Shown: piece by piece, positions 1 to 5,944 of the stretch | How positions within the stretch are numbered: the first letter of the stretch is position 1 | Layout of the letters: each line of letters starts with the position of its first letter | Source: Leucobacter sp. | Lineage (GTDB): Bacteria > Actinomycetota > Actinomycetes > Actinomycetales > Microbacteriaceae | NCBI GenBank assembly: GCA_031178565.1 | Contig: JAPSIU010000084.1 | Location: 1 to 9,756, forward strand | Reading direction: 5' to 3' | DNA length: 9,756 nt | Notes under the pieces: generated by a model | Told to the model about the DNA's origin: nothing | The model's input: the letters and a program-made list of their open reading frames with translations, nothing else | The model's database searches: none | Made by a program: the position numbers and the translations under genes

Positions 1-102
1 CGCCGCGTGCGAGGCGAGGCGGCCGAGCACCACGTCGGTGGCGTCGATGACGAGCCAATCGTGCTTCTGCTCAGCTGCCTTCGGCGAATAAGTGCGAGTC
101 AC
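1..102 (-). CDS. rplM: 50S ribosomal protein L13, N-terminal fragment (runs off the left edge)
   Basis: Only the first 34 codons are in the window; the rest lies beyond position 1. The reading from a GTG at 102-100 begins VTRTYSPKAAEQKHDWLVID and continues with ATDVVLGRLAS, the typical L13 start, in which the HDWLVIDA and LGRLAS segments are strongly conserved. L13 is an early-assembling protein of the large ribosomal subunit that binds 23S rRNA. The GTG has only a weak Shine-Dalgarno candidate (GAAAG at 117-113, 10 nt upstream). It lies 137 nt downstream of the truA stop, and a promoter candidate sits in that gap, so rplM (normally followed by rpsI) probably has its own transcript. The family assignment is secure; the start is likely but rests on homology. 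Confidence 0.93.
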   Translation of the reverse strand, partial: MTRTYSPKAAEQKHDWLVIDATDVVLGRLASHAA

Positions 103-201
103 TGTCGTGCTGCTTTCTGTCGAAATGGAGGTGTTCGTGGATCCCGCTCCGTTGCCCGGTCCCTTTCGGGTGCTCGAGCTGGTGGAGGGCTCAACAAATC
201 G

Positions 202-229
202 GATGCTTACGCACCAAAGATCTACTTTA
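202..229 (-). promoter_or_regulatory. Probable rplM promoter with 5'-leader hairpin
   Basis: On the minus strand an extended -10 box, TGC-TAAAGT (hexamer at 229-224), is followed after one nucleotide by GATCTTTGGTGC (222-211). No convincing -35 box is seen, which fits an extended -10 promoter. Transcription would start near 217, giving a leader of about 115 nt before the rplM GTG. The leader begins with a small hairpin, GGTGC-GTAA-GCATC (215-202), with a GNRA-type loop. A second short hairpin, CCC-GAAA-GGG, lies at 170-161. The same 12-bp element occurs at the infA promoter at the same distance from its -10 box. The hexamer and repeat are seen directly; promoter function and the start site are inferred. 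Confidence 0.55.
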
Positions 230-239
230 GCACAGGAAC

Positions 240-1115
240 TCACCCCAGCGGATCGCGTCGCGCCCGCGTCTGCTCGGCGCGCGTCGCGAGTTCCTCGTCC
301 GCGGGGTAGGCGATCTCCTCGAGGCTGAGTCCGTGCGCGGGCATCACGGTGAAGCGACTCGTGCGCTCGCGTGCGTCGCGGAGCCGGATCAGCTCTTCCT
401 CGCCGATGCGCCCCGATCCGACCGCCACCACCGCCCCCACAAGCGCTCGCACCATCGAGTGGCAGAAGGCATCGGCCTCGATCCGCGCGGCGTAGGCGCC
501 GTCCTCGGTCTCTCGCCACTCGAAGCCGAGCAGATCGCGCACGGCCGTGGAGCCCTCCCGCGCCTTGCAGAAGGTGGTGAAATCGTTGAGGCCCAGCAGC
601 TCGTCGGAGGCGCGCTGCATCGACCCGAGGTCGAGCGGGCGCGGCACCTCCGCGGTGAACCTCGCGGTCAGAGGATCCCGGCGCGCGTCGGCGCCCCGAA
701 GGCGGTACTCGTACCGGCGGCGCAGCGCTGAGAAGCGGGCGTCGAATGCGCGAGGCGCCTCGCGAACCGAGTGCACCGCGATATCCGGGGCGGCCCGCTG
801 CAACGCGCCGTTCAGCCGCCGAGCCCGCAGTGCGTCGCCGCCGTCGGGGTCGCGGGGCGCGCCGGTCCACTTCGCGAACTGCTCGGGCGTCACGTCGAGG
901 TGCGCCACCTGTCCCCTGGCGTGCACGCCGGCGTCGGTGCGGCCCCCGACCGCCAGCCGAACATCCGGAACGCGCAGAAGCATCGAGATCGCCGCCTCCA
1001 GCTCCCCCTGCACGGTGCGCAGTCCGGGCTGAGAGGCCCAGCCGCGGAAATCGGTACCGTCGTAGGCCAGGTCGAGACGCAGACGGATACCCGGGGGGTC
1101 TGTTTCGATGGTCAC
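240..1115 (-). CDS. truA: tRNA pseudouridine(38-40) synthase TruA
   Basis: TruA converts uridines 38-40 in the anticodon stem-loop of tRNAs to pseudouridine. With the GTG at 1115-1113 the protein has 291 residues, within the family range. The catalytic aspartate is visible at D61 in GGRTDAGVHARGQVAH (residues 58-72). Other family segments are LAYDGTDFRGWASQPG (16-31), FDARFSALRRRYEYRL (124-139, usually FHARFSA, so here Asp replaces His), DFTTFCKAREGS (178-189) and AFCHSMVRALVG (216-227). The open frame continues upstream to 1259, but that part is arginine-rich without family similarity and overlaps the divergent gene's start, so GTG 1115 is preferred. AGGA lies 7 nt upstream. Known actinobacterial order places truA just after rplQ; here a plus-strand acyltransferase separates them. 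Confidence 0.95.
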   Translation of the reverse strand: MTIETDPPGIRLRLDLAYDGTDFRGWASQPGLRTVQGELEAAISMLLRVPDVRLAVGGRTDAGVHARGQVAHLDVTPEQFAKWTGAPRDPDGGDALRARRLNGALQRAAPDIAVHSVREAPRAFDARFSALRRRYEYRLRGADARRDPLTARFTAEVPRPLDLGSMQRASDELLGLNDFTTFCKAREGSTAVRDLLGFEWRETEDGAYAARIEADAFCHSMVRALVGAVVAVGSGRIGEEELIRLRDARERTSRFTVMPAHGLSLEEIAYPADEELATRAEQTRARRDPLG

Positions 1116-1127
1116 GGTTCGATCCTG
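1116..1127 (-). promoter_or_regulatory. truA ribosome-binding site, or -10 box of a leaderless start
   Basis: The minus strand reads CAGGATCGAACC directly before the truA GTG. AGGA with 7 nt spacing is an acceptable Shine-Dalgarno sequence. The same bases also read as a -10 hexamer, CAGGAT, ending 6 nt before the GTG, the geometry of a leaderless actinobacterial transcript. The sequence alone cannot decide. Because the acyltransferase gene diverges from this point, truA must have a promoter somewhere between 1116 and about 1250. Confidence 0.35.
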
Positions 1128-1192
1128 CCAGACGCCGGCGCGTCGCCGTCTCCGCGCCCCACGGCACGGAGAGTGCGGTGAGCTTTCTCGCG

Positions 1193-1198
1193 TAGACT
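1193..1198 (+). promoter_or_regulatory. -10 box candidate for the acyltransferase gene
   Basis: TAGACT matches the TAnnnT -10 type common in high-GC actinobacteria. Transcription would begin near 1205, leaving a leader of about 45 nt before the ATG at 1250. No clear -35 hexamer is seen 16-18 nt upstream. A GTG at 1208 in the same frame could alternatively be used on a nearly leaderless message. Confidence 0.35.
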
Positions 1199-1249
1199 GC
1201 TGAGGCCGTGCAGGATCCGTCGACCCGCGCAGCCCGAGAGACCTCACCC

Positions 1250-3178
1250 ATGCCTTCATCTGCTCCCCGCTCCGCAGCGCGCCCCGACCGCTTCGGCGGG
1301 CTCGACGGGCTTCGCGCGATCGCGGTCGGACTGGTGCTGGCCTACCACCTGTTCCCCGGTCTGCTCCCGGGCGGCTTCCTCGGCGTCGACGTCTTCTTCG
1401 TCATCAGCGGTTTCCTCATCACCTCGCTCCTCCTTCGCGAACTCGAGCTGAGCGGCGGGATCCGCCTCGGCGACTTCTGGCGACGGCGAGCCCGGCGGCT
1501 GCTCCCGGCGCTCGCGCTCGTGCTGCTCGTGAGTACCGCCCTCGCCCTGCTCACCGGAGGCGATCTGCTCGTGGGCATCGGCGGGCAGCTCGCGGGCGCC
1601 GCGTTGTTCGTCAGCAACTGGGTGTTCATCGTGAACGGGTCGGACTACTTCGCACGTGACACCCCCGAGCTCCTGCGCAACACCTGGTCGCTCGCCCTCG
1701 AGGAGCAGTTCTACATCGTGCTGCCGCTCCTCCTGCTCGTCCTCGCTCACATCCGCAAGCGGACGCTGCGGATCCTCCCGCTCCTCGTGCTCGGAACAGG
1801 GTCGGCGTTCCTCATGGTCGCCCTCTCCCTCGCGGGGGTCGAACCCACTCGGATCTACTTCGGATCCGACACGCACACCTTCGGCCTCCTTCTCGGCGCC
1901 GCGGCCGCGACCGCCCTGCACCGGCCGGCGACCGCGCCGACGCCGCCTCCCGGAAGGGTGCTCCAGCTCGTATACGCGGCGGTCGCACTAGCGGGGCTCG
2001 TGGTACTCGGCTGGCTCGCGATCCGGCTCCCCGAGGGGAGCCCCGAGAGCTTCCGCGGCGGATTCCAGCTCGCGACCGTCGCGTCGCTCGCGGTGATCTG
2101 GGCCGTCACGCGAAGCGGTGCGCGGGTCGGACGGGCCCTCGACGCGCAGCCGCTGCGCTGGCTCGGCGAGCGATCCTACGGCATCTACCTCTGGCACTGG
2201 CCGCTGCTCCTGCTCATCGGGGCCGCGGGCCGCGGGTTGCGAGGCGCTCCGGTGGAGCCGTGGATCATCGGGCTCATCACGCTCGTCGTCACCCTCGTAC
2301 TGGCGGCAGCCTCCTATCGCTACATCGAGCAGCCCGTGAGGACCCTCGGACTTCGCGCCTCGATCCGGTTGCTCCTCACCCCCGCCCGCCACACCCCGCG
2401 CCGCCGGACCGTCGCCGCCATCGTGGGCGCGCTGCTGCTCGTCACCGTTCCCGCGACCGCCTACGCCGTCGCGAGCGCACCGCGGAGCAGCTCGGCGGAG
2501 GAGGCGATCTCGCGCGGGCAGGAGGCTCTCGAACGCCAGGAGGCCGCGGAGGGCGCAGAGGGCGCGGCAACCGACGCGGACATTCCCGATGCCGAACGGG
2601 ACGCCCCGGGCGACGGGTCGGCTCACGGCGCCGAGACGGACGCGGACGCGGAGACCGTCGTCGCCCCGGAGGGCACGGACATCACCGCGGTCGGGGACTC
2701 CGTCATGCTCGCGAGCCTGCCGGAACTGACCGAGGTCTTCCCGGGAATCTCAGTCGACGCGGCGGTCTCCCGCGGCATGGGCGCGGGAGCGGACCTGTAC
2801 GCGGACCTCGCGGCGCAGGGCGAGCTGCGGAACGTCCTCGTCGTCGGCCTCGGCACGAACGGTCCCGTCCAGGTGGAGGACCTCGAGACGATCCGGCAGA
2901 TCGCGGGGACTCGGCCCGTCGTGCTCGTCAACGCGCACGGCGAGCGGGACTGGATCCCCGGCGTCAATCAGCTTCTCGCCGAGTTCGCGGCGTCCCACCG
3001 CGGGATCGTCGTGGCCGACTGGTCGGGATCCGTCGCGGGCGTGCCCGACGCGCTCGCCGGCGATGGCATCCACCCGAACCCCAGCGGCGGTCTGATCTAC
3101 GCGGAGTCCGTGCGACGCGCGCTCGACGAGCTGCAGCAGCCGGGCGAGGCGCTCGGCTTCGCGCTCCCCCGCCGCTGA
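1250..3178 (+). CDS. OatA/OafA-type membrane O-acyltransferase with C-terminal SGNH domain
   Basis: The predicted protein has 642 residues. Residues 14-375 are an acyltransferase-3 domain with about ten membrane segments: LDGLRAIAVGLVLAYH (18-33, with the family's conserved His33), GGFLGVDVFFVISGFLIT (41-58), RRARRLLPAL (79-88), WSLALEEQFY (146-155) and YGIYLWHWP (310-318). A further segment (388-409) leads to an acidic, Ala-rich linker (412-476). An extracytoplasmic SGNH hydrolase-like domain follows, with GDS (Ser484), GTN (Asn537) and DGIH (Asp605, His608), so the catalytic triad is complete. In this architecture the membrane domain moves an acyl group across the membrane and the SGNH domain transfers it to a glycan, for example peptidoglycan or an envelope polysaccharide; the substrate here is unknown. 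ATG 1250 is chosen because GAGAG (1236-1240) lies 9 nt upstream and homology begins just after; GTG 1208 would add 14 residues. The gene stands alone on the plus strand. Confidence 0.9.
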   Translation: MPSSAPRSAARPDRFGGLDGLRAIAVGLVLAYHLFPGLLPGGFLGVDVFFVISGFLITSLLLRELELSGGIRLGDFWRRRARRLLPALALVLLVSTALALLTGGDLLVGIGGQLAGAALFVSNWVFIVNGSDYFARDTPELLRNTWSLALEEQFYIVLPLLLLVLAHIRKRTLRILPLLVLGTGSAFLMVALSLAGVEPTRIYFGSDTHTFGLLLGAAAATALHRPATAPTPPPGRVLQLVYAAVALAGLVVLGWLAIRLPEGSPESFRGGFQLATVASLAVIWAVTRSGARVGRALDAQPLRWLGERSYGIYLWHWPLLLLIGAAGRGLRGAPVEPWIIGLITLVVTLVLAAASYRYIEQPVRTLGLRASIRLLLTPARHTPRRRTVAAIVGALLLVTVPATAYAVASAPRSSSAEEAISRGQEALERQEAAEGAEGAATDADIPDAERDAPGDGSAHGAETDADAETVVAPEGTDITAVGDSVMLASLPELTEVFPGISVDAAVSRGMGAGADLYADLAAQGELRNVLVVGLGTNGPVQVEDLETIRQIAGTRPVVLVNAHGERDWIPGVNQLLAEFAASHRGIVVADWSGSVAGVPDALAGDGIHPNPSGGLIYAESVRRALDELQQPGEALGFALPRR

Positions 3179-3192
3179 GCGGCTGCAGTTCG

Positions 3193-3237
3193 CCGCCAGC
3201 CGCCAGCCGCCAGCCGCCAGCCGCCAGCCGCCAGCCG
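3193..3237. repeat. 7-bp tandem repeat, six perfect CCGCCAG copies
   Basis: CCGCCAG occurs six times without a mismatch (3193-3234) and is followed by a partial CCG. It starts 14 nt after the acyltransferase stop codon, between that gene and the convergent rplQ. A 7-bp unit does not keep a reading frame, and the repeat lies outside the genes called here, so copy changes by slippage would alter only the 3' untranslated region. Confidence 0.95.
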
Positions 3238-3368
3238 GAGGGAATTGTCTCTGCCCGTAGGCAGCATCCGCGCTGAAACCCTCGGGCAGGCCCGAAGCGC
3301 TCGGGGAGGTCGGGGTGCCGAGCGCCGGATCCGAGTGGGCGGCCGGCGAGCACGGCGTCCGCGACGAC

Positions 3369-3408
3369 GAAGCGCCCCGCCGATCACGATGGATCGACGG
3401 GGCGCTTC
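3369..3408. terminator. Long perfect hairpin, probable bidirectional terminator
   Basis: GAAGCGCCCCG (3369-3379) pairs perfectly with CGGGGCGCTTC (3398-3408). Inside, CGATC (3381-3385) pairs with GATCG (3392-3396) after a single C-A mismatch, leaving a 6-nt loop. It lies 23 nt past the rplQ stop and between convergent genes, as expected for a shared terminator. Neither side has a real U-tract (CGTCGTCG on the minus strand, TGCGTGG on the plus strand), so it may work as a poorly U-tailed terminator typical of high-GC genomes or as a 3'-end stabiliser. Confidence 0.7.
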
Positions 3409-3431
3409 TGCGTGGAGCGTACGGGCGCGTG

Positions 3432-3956
3432 CTACTCGGCCTTCTCCTCCGCGGGCGCCTCGGTCTCCTCAGCGGCCTTCGGCTCCTCGGCGGGAGCCTC
3501 GGCCTCATCCGCGGGCGCCTCGGTCTCCTCAGCGGCCTTCGGCTCCTCGGCGGGGGCCTCGGCAGCTGCGGCCTTCTTCGCCTTGGGCTTCGGGTTGACG
3601 GGCTCGAGCACGAGCTCGATCACCGCGAGAGGCGCGTTGTCGCCCTTGCGGAAACCGGTCTTCACGATGCGGGTGTAGCCGCCCTCGCGGTTCTCGACGA
3701 GCGGCGCGATCTCGGTGAAGAGCTCGTGCACGACGGACTTGTCGAGGATCTGACGCATCACGCGACGGCGGGCGTGCAGGTCGCCGCGCTTCGCGAAGCT
3801 GACGAGCCGCTCGGCCACGGGCTGCAGGCGCTTGGCCTTGGTCTCCGTGGTCTGGATGCGCTTGTGCTCGAAGAGCTGCGCAGCCATCTGGTTCAGCATG
3901 AGCCGCTGGTGGGCGGGGCCGCCTCCGAGGCGGGCACCCTTGGTGGGCTTGGGCAT
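3432..3956 (-). CDS. rplQ: 50S ribosomal protein L17 with acidic repeated C-terminal tail
   Basis: Residues 1-119 are a complete L17, opening MPKPTKGARLGGGPAHQRLM with the conserved GARLGGGPAHQRL signature and ending in the IELVLEP strand. L17 binds 23S rRNA near the exit of the peptide tunnel. A low-complexity tail of about 55 residues (120-174) follows, first lysine-rich (KPKAKKAA), then Glu/Ala/Pro-rich. The tail contains a 20-residue unit in tandem (133-152 and 153-172, EAPAEEPKAAEETEAPA plus three variable residues), encoded by a nearly exact DNA duplication. Acidic tails on L17 are known in actinobacteria; the duplication is the notable point. GGAG lies 6 nt before the ATG. It is the last gene of the infA-rplQ cluster, 45 nt downstream of rpoA, and is followed by a hairpin. 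Confidence 0.97.
   Translation of the reverse strand: MPKPTKGARLGGGPAHQRLMLNQMAAQLFEHKRIQTTETKAKRLQPVAERLVSFAKRGDLHARRRVMRQILDKSVVHELFTEIAPLVENREGGYTRIVKTGFRKGDNAPLAVIELVLEPVNPKPKAKKAAAAEAPAEEPKAAEETEAPADEAEAPAEEPKAAEETEAPAEEKAE
3448..3563. repeat. 60-bp-period in-frame direct repeat inside rplQ
   Basis: Bases 3448-3503 and 3508-3563 match at 55 of 56 positions, the only difference being A3495/G3555. The offset is exactly 60 bp, so each copy adds 20 codons to the acidic L17 tail. Near-identity at the third codon positions points to a recent tandem duplication rather than to selection on amino acids alone. Confidence 0.95.
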
Positions 3957-4001
3957 TGTTTACTCCAGTAAGTGTGCGATCAGGCGGACGATGCCGGACC
4001 G

Positions 4002-4988
4002 TTAGTTGTTGTCGTCTTCGTAGCTGTAGAACTGCGCCCCGTCGAAGCCGGGCACGGCGTCCTTCAGGGACAGGCCCATCTCGGTGAGCTTGTCGCGCAC
4101 CTCGAAGACGGACTTCTGGCCGAAGTTGCGGATGTTCATGAGCTGCGCCTCGGAGAGCGCGACGAGCTCGCTCACCGTGTTGATGCCCTCGCGCTTCAGG
4201 CAGTTGTAGCTGCGCACGGACAGGTCGAGATCCTCGATCGGGATCGAGAGCTCGCCCTCCTGCACGACCTCGACGGGCGCGGGGCCGATCTCGACGCCCT
4301 CGGCCGCGGTGTTCAGCTCGCGTGCGAGGCCGAAGAGCTCGACCAGCGTGGAGCCGGCGGAGGCGATCGCGTCGCGGGGGGTGATCGCGGGCTTGGTCTC
4401 GACGTCGACGACGAGTCGGTCGAAGTCGGTGCGCTCACCGGCGCGCGTGGCCTCCACGCGGTAGGTGACCTTCAGAACGGGCGAGTAGATCGAGTCGACC
4501 GGGATCCGGCCGACCTCGGCGTCCTCGTTCCGGTTCTGCGCCGCGGAGACGTAGCCGCGACCGCGCTCGATCGTGAGCTCGAGCTCGAACTGCGCGCTGT
4601 CGCTCAGGGTCGCGATGACGAGTTCCGGGTTGTGCACCTCGACACCCGCGGGAGCCGAGATATCGGCCGCGGTCACCTCGCCCGCGCCGGTCTTGCGCAG
4701 GTATGCGGTGATGGGCTCGTCGTGCTCGCTGGAGACGACGAGGTCCTTGATGTTGAGGATGATCTCGGTGACGTCCTCGGTCACACCGGGGATGGTCGTG
4801 AACTCGTGGGCGACGCCCTCGAAGCGCACGCTGGTGACCGCAGCACCGGGGATCGACGAGAGAAGCGTACGGCGCATCGAGTTGCCGAGCGTGTAGCCGA
4901 AGCCGGGCTCGAGCGGTTCGATGGCGAAGCGCGAACGGTACTCGGAAATCGATTCTTCAGTCAGAGTGGGTCGCTGTGCAATGAGCAC
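4002..4988 (-). CDS. rpoA: DNA-directed RNA polymerase subunit alpha
   Basis: The 328-residue product is a full alpha subunit, which dimerises to start assembly of RNA polymerase and contacts promoter UP elements and activators. The N-terminal domain spans about residues 1-228, with GYTLGNSMRRTLLSSIPGAA (31-50), the family's dimer-interface helix; Met38 replaces the usual Leu. A flexible acidic linker (229-249) leads to the C-terminal DNA-binding domain (250-312), with IEDLDLSVRSYNCLKREGI (251-269) and NIRNFGQKS (285-293), including the arginine and asparagine region that touches the DNA minor groove. The start is GTG at 4988-4986, with GAAAGGA 9 nt upstream (5004-4998). It follows rpsK with a 140-nt structured gap. 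In many bacteria rpsD sits in this gap; here it is absent, as in several actinobacterial lineages. Confidence 0.98.
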   Translation of the reverse strand: MLIAQRPTLTEESISEYRSRFAIEPLEPGFGYTLGNSMRRTLLSSIPGAAVTSVRFEGVAHEFTTIPGVTEDVTEIILNIKDLVVSSEHDEPITAYLRKTGAGEVTAADISAPAGVEVHNPELVIATLSDSAQFELELTIERGRGYVSAAQNRNEDAEVGRIPVDSIYSPVLKVTYRVEATRAGERTDFDRLVVDVETKPAITPRDAIASAGSTLVELFGLARELNTAAEGVEIGPAPVEVVQEGELSIPIEDLDLSVRSYNCLKREGINTVSELVALSEAQLMNIRNFGQKSVFEVRDKLTEMGLSLKDAVPGFDGAQFYSYEDDNN

Positions 4989-5014
4989 TGTGTGTGGTCC
5001 TTTCGCTGGAGTCC

Positions 5015-5042
5015 GCTATATGACTCGTGCATGATGTGGAAA
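5015..5042 (-). promoter_or_regulatory. Weak internal promoter candidate for rpoA-rplQ
   Basis: On the minus strand TTTCCA (5042-5037) and TATAGC (5020-5015) are separated by 16 nt. Each matches the housekeeping consensus at four of six positions, but the usual final T of the -10 box is missing. The site lies between the rpsK-rpoA fold and the rpoA Shine-Dalgarno sequence, in a locally AT-richer stretch. It could supply extra rpoA transcript; the evidence is weak. Confidence 0.25.
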
Positions 5043-5070
5043 GGGGCCCAGGGCCTGTGGAGGCGCGTTC

Positions 5071-5132
5071 CTGAGCCGCCGCCCGAAGGGCGGCAGTCGC
5101 GCCGCGCGATACGCGGCGCGACTGAGGCTCAG
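5071..5132 (-). other. Three-way-junction RNA fold spanning the rpsK stop codon
   Basis: Three perfect helices nest here. The outer stem is CTGAGCC (5071-5077) with GGCTCAG (5126-5132). Inside it are GCCGCCC-GAA-GGGCGGC (5078-5094) and a 12-bp stem, AGTCGCGCCGCG (5095-5106) with CGCGGCGCGACT (5112-5123), with a 5-nt loop. The helices abut with only two unpaired bases (5124-5125) at the junction. The rpsK stop (5131-5129) lies inside the outer stem. No U-tract follows, so a simple intrinsic terminator is unlikely. Processing, mRNA protection or attenuation before rpoA are possible roles; none can be proven from sequence. Confidence 0.8.
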
Positions 5133-5527
5133 ACGCGACGACGCTTCGGCGGACGGCACCCGTTGTGCGTCTGCGGGGTGACGTCGTTGATCGAGCCGAC
5201 CTCGAGGCCTGCGGCCTGGAGCGAGCGGATCGCGGTCTCGCGGCCCGAGCCCGGACCCTTCACGAAGACGTCGACCTTCTTCATGCCGTGCTCCTGCGCC
5301 TTGCGCGCTGCCGACTCCGCCGCGAGCTGGGCGGCGAAGGGCGTCGACTTGCGCGAACCCTTGAAGCCGACCCCGCCGGACGAGGCCCAGCTGATCACGG
5401 CACCGGTGGTGTCGGTGATCGAAACGATCGTGTTGTTGAACGTCGACTTGATGTGGGCCTGTCCCACAACGACGTTCTTCTTGTCCTTGCGACGCGGCTT
5501 GCGAACCGCCGTCTTTGGTGCAGCCAT
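5129..5527 (-). CDS. rpsK: 30S ribosomal protein S11
   Basis: The 132-residue protein is a full S11, which lines the platform of the small subunit near the E-site mRNA and 16S rRNA. Visible family segments are AHIKSTFNNTIVSITDTTG (24-42), SSGGVGFKGSRKSTPFAAQ (50-68), the GPGSGRETAIRSLQ stretch and the invariant C-terminus HNGCRPPKRRRV. The N-terminus is basic (KTAVRKPRRKDKK). AGGAG (5540-5536) lies 8 nt upstream of the ATG. It follows rpsM with a 48-nt gap that holds no notable structure, and precedes rpoA. Confidence 0.98.
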   Translation of the reverse strand: MAAPKTAVRKPRRKDKKNVVVGQAHIKSTFNNTIVSITDTTGAVISWASSGGVGFKGSRKSTPFAAQLAAESAARKAQEHGMKKVDVFVKGPGSGRETAIRSLQAAGLEVGSINDVTPQTHNGCRPPKRRRV

Positions 5528-5575
5528 TGAGTGTTCTCCTGAAAAGCTCTGTGTGATGGTCGAGTGAACCGGCGG

Positions 5576-5944
5576 TTACTTCTTCTTGCCGGCGACGGTG
5601 CGCTTCGGACCCTTGCGGGTACGGGCGTTCGTCTTGGTGCGCTGACCATGCACGGGCAGGCCCTTGCGGTGGCGGAGACCCTGGTAGCTGCCGATCTCGA
5701 CCTTGCGGCGGATGTCGGCTGCGACCTCTCGGCGGAGGTCGCCCTCAACCTTGAAGTTGCCTTCGATGTAGTCGCGGAGCGCGACGAGCTGCTCGTCGCT
5801 CAAATCCTTCACGCGGATGTTGCCGTCGATGCCGGTGTCGGCGAGGGTCTTCAGCGCGCTGGTGCGGCCAACCCCGTAGATGTAGGTGAGTGCGATCTCG
5901 ACGCGCTTGTCGCGTGGGATGTCGACTCCTGCGAGACGTGCCAT
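5576..5944 (-). CDS. rpsM: 30S ribosomal protein S13
   Basis: From the ATG at 5944-5942 the product has 122 residues and begins MARLAGVDIPRDKRVEIALT, the standard S13 start. It contains YIYGVGRTSALKTL (helix-two-turn-helix region) and ends with the basic tail HGQRTKTNARTRKGPKRTVAGKKK, which reaches the tRNA P-site. S13 sits in the head of the small subunit and forms inter-subunit bridges. The frame is open upstream to 5983, but homology and the AAGGAG at 5957-5952, 7 nt before the ATG, fix the start. It follows rpmJ after an unusually long, hairpin-rich gap. Confidence 0.98.
   Translation of the reverse strand: MARLAGVDIPRDKRVEIALTYIYGVGRTSALKTLADTGIDGNIRVKDLSDEQLVALRDYIEGNFKVEGDLRREVAADIRRKVEIGSYQGLRHRKGLPVHGQRTKTNARTRKGPKRTVAGKKK

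Larger units (their letters stand above)
3179..3431. other. Non-coding gap between convergent genes
   Basis: These 253 bases separate the acyltransferase stop from the rplQ stop. They hold the 7-bp tandem repeat (3193-3237), two small inverted repeats (CTGCC-CGTA-GGCAG at 3251-3264; TCGGGC-AG-GCCCGA at 3282-3295) and the long hairpin at 3369-3408. I see no gene with family similarity here; open frames crossing the tandem repeat encode only monotonous low-complexity sequence. Confidence 0.75.

Noticed and set aside
3193..3237. CRISPR array or attachment site at the 7-bp repeat
   Set aside because: The units are contiguous with no spacers, and no cas, integrase or flanking duplication is seen.
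3240..3387. Small proteins read through the 7-bp repeat (LAAGGWR-type sequence)
   Set aside because: The periodic sequence follows from the DNA repeat alone; there is no convincing start signal or conserved feature.
5071..5132. tRNA gene in the rpsK-rpoA gap
   Set aside because: The fold has three helices with tight junctions, no anticodon loop of 7 nt, no T-loop sequence and no acceptor end.
3972..5567. Very long plus-strand open frame opposite rpoA and rpsK
   Set aside because: It is the antisense image of two certain genes in GC-rich DNA; the translation has no recognisable family pattern.
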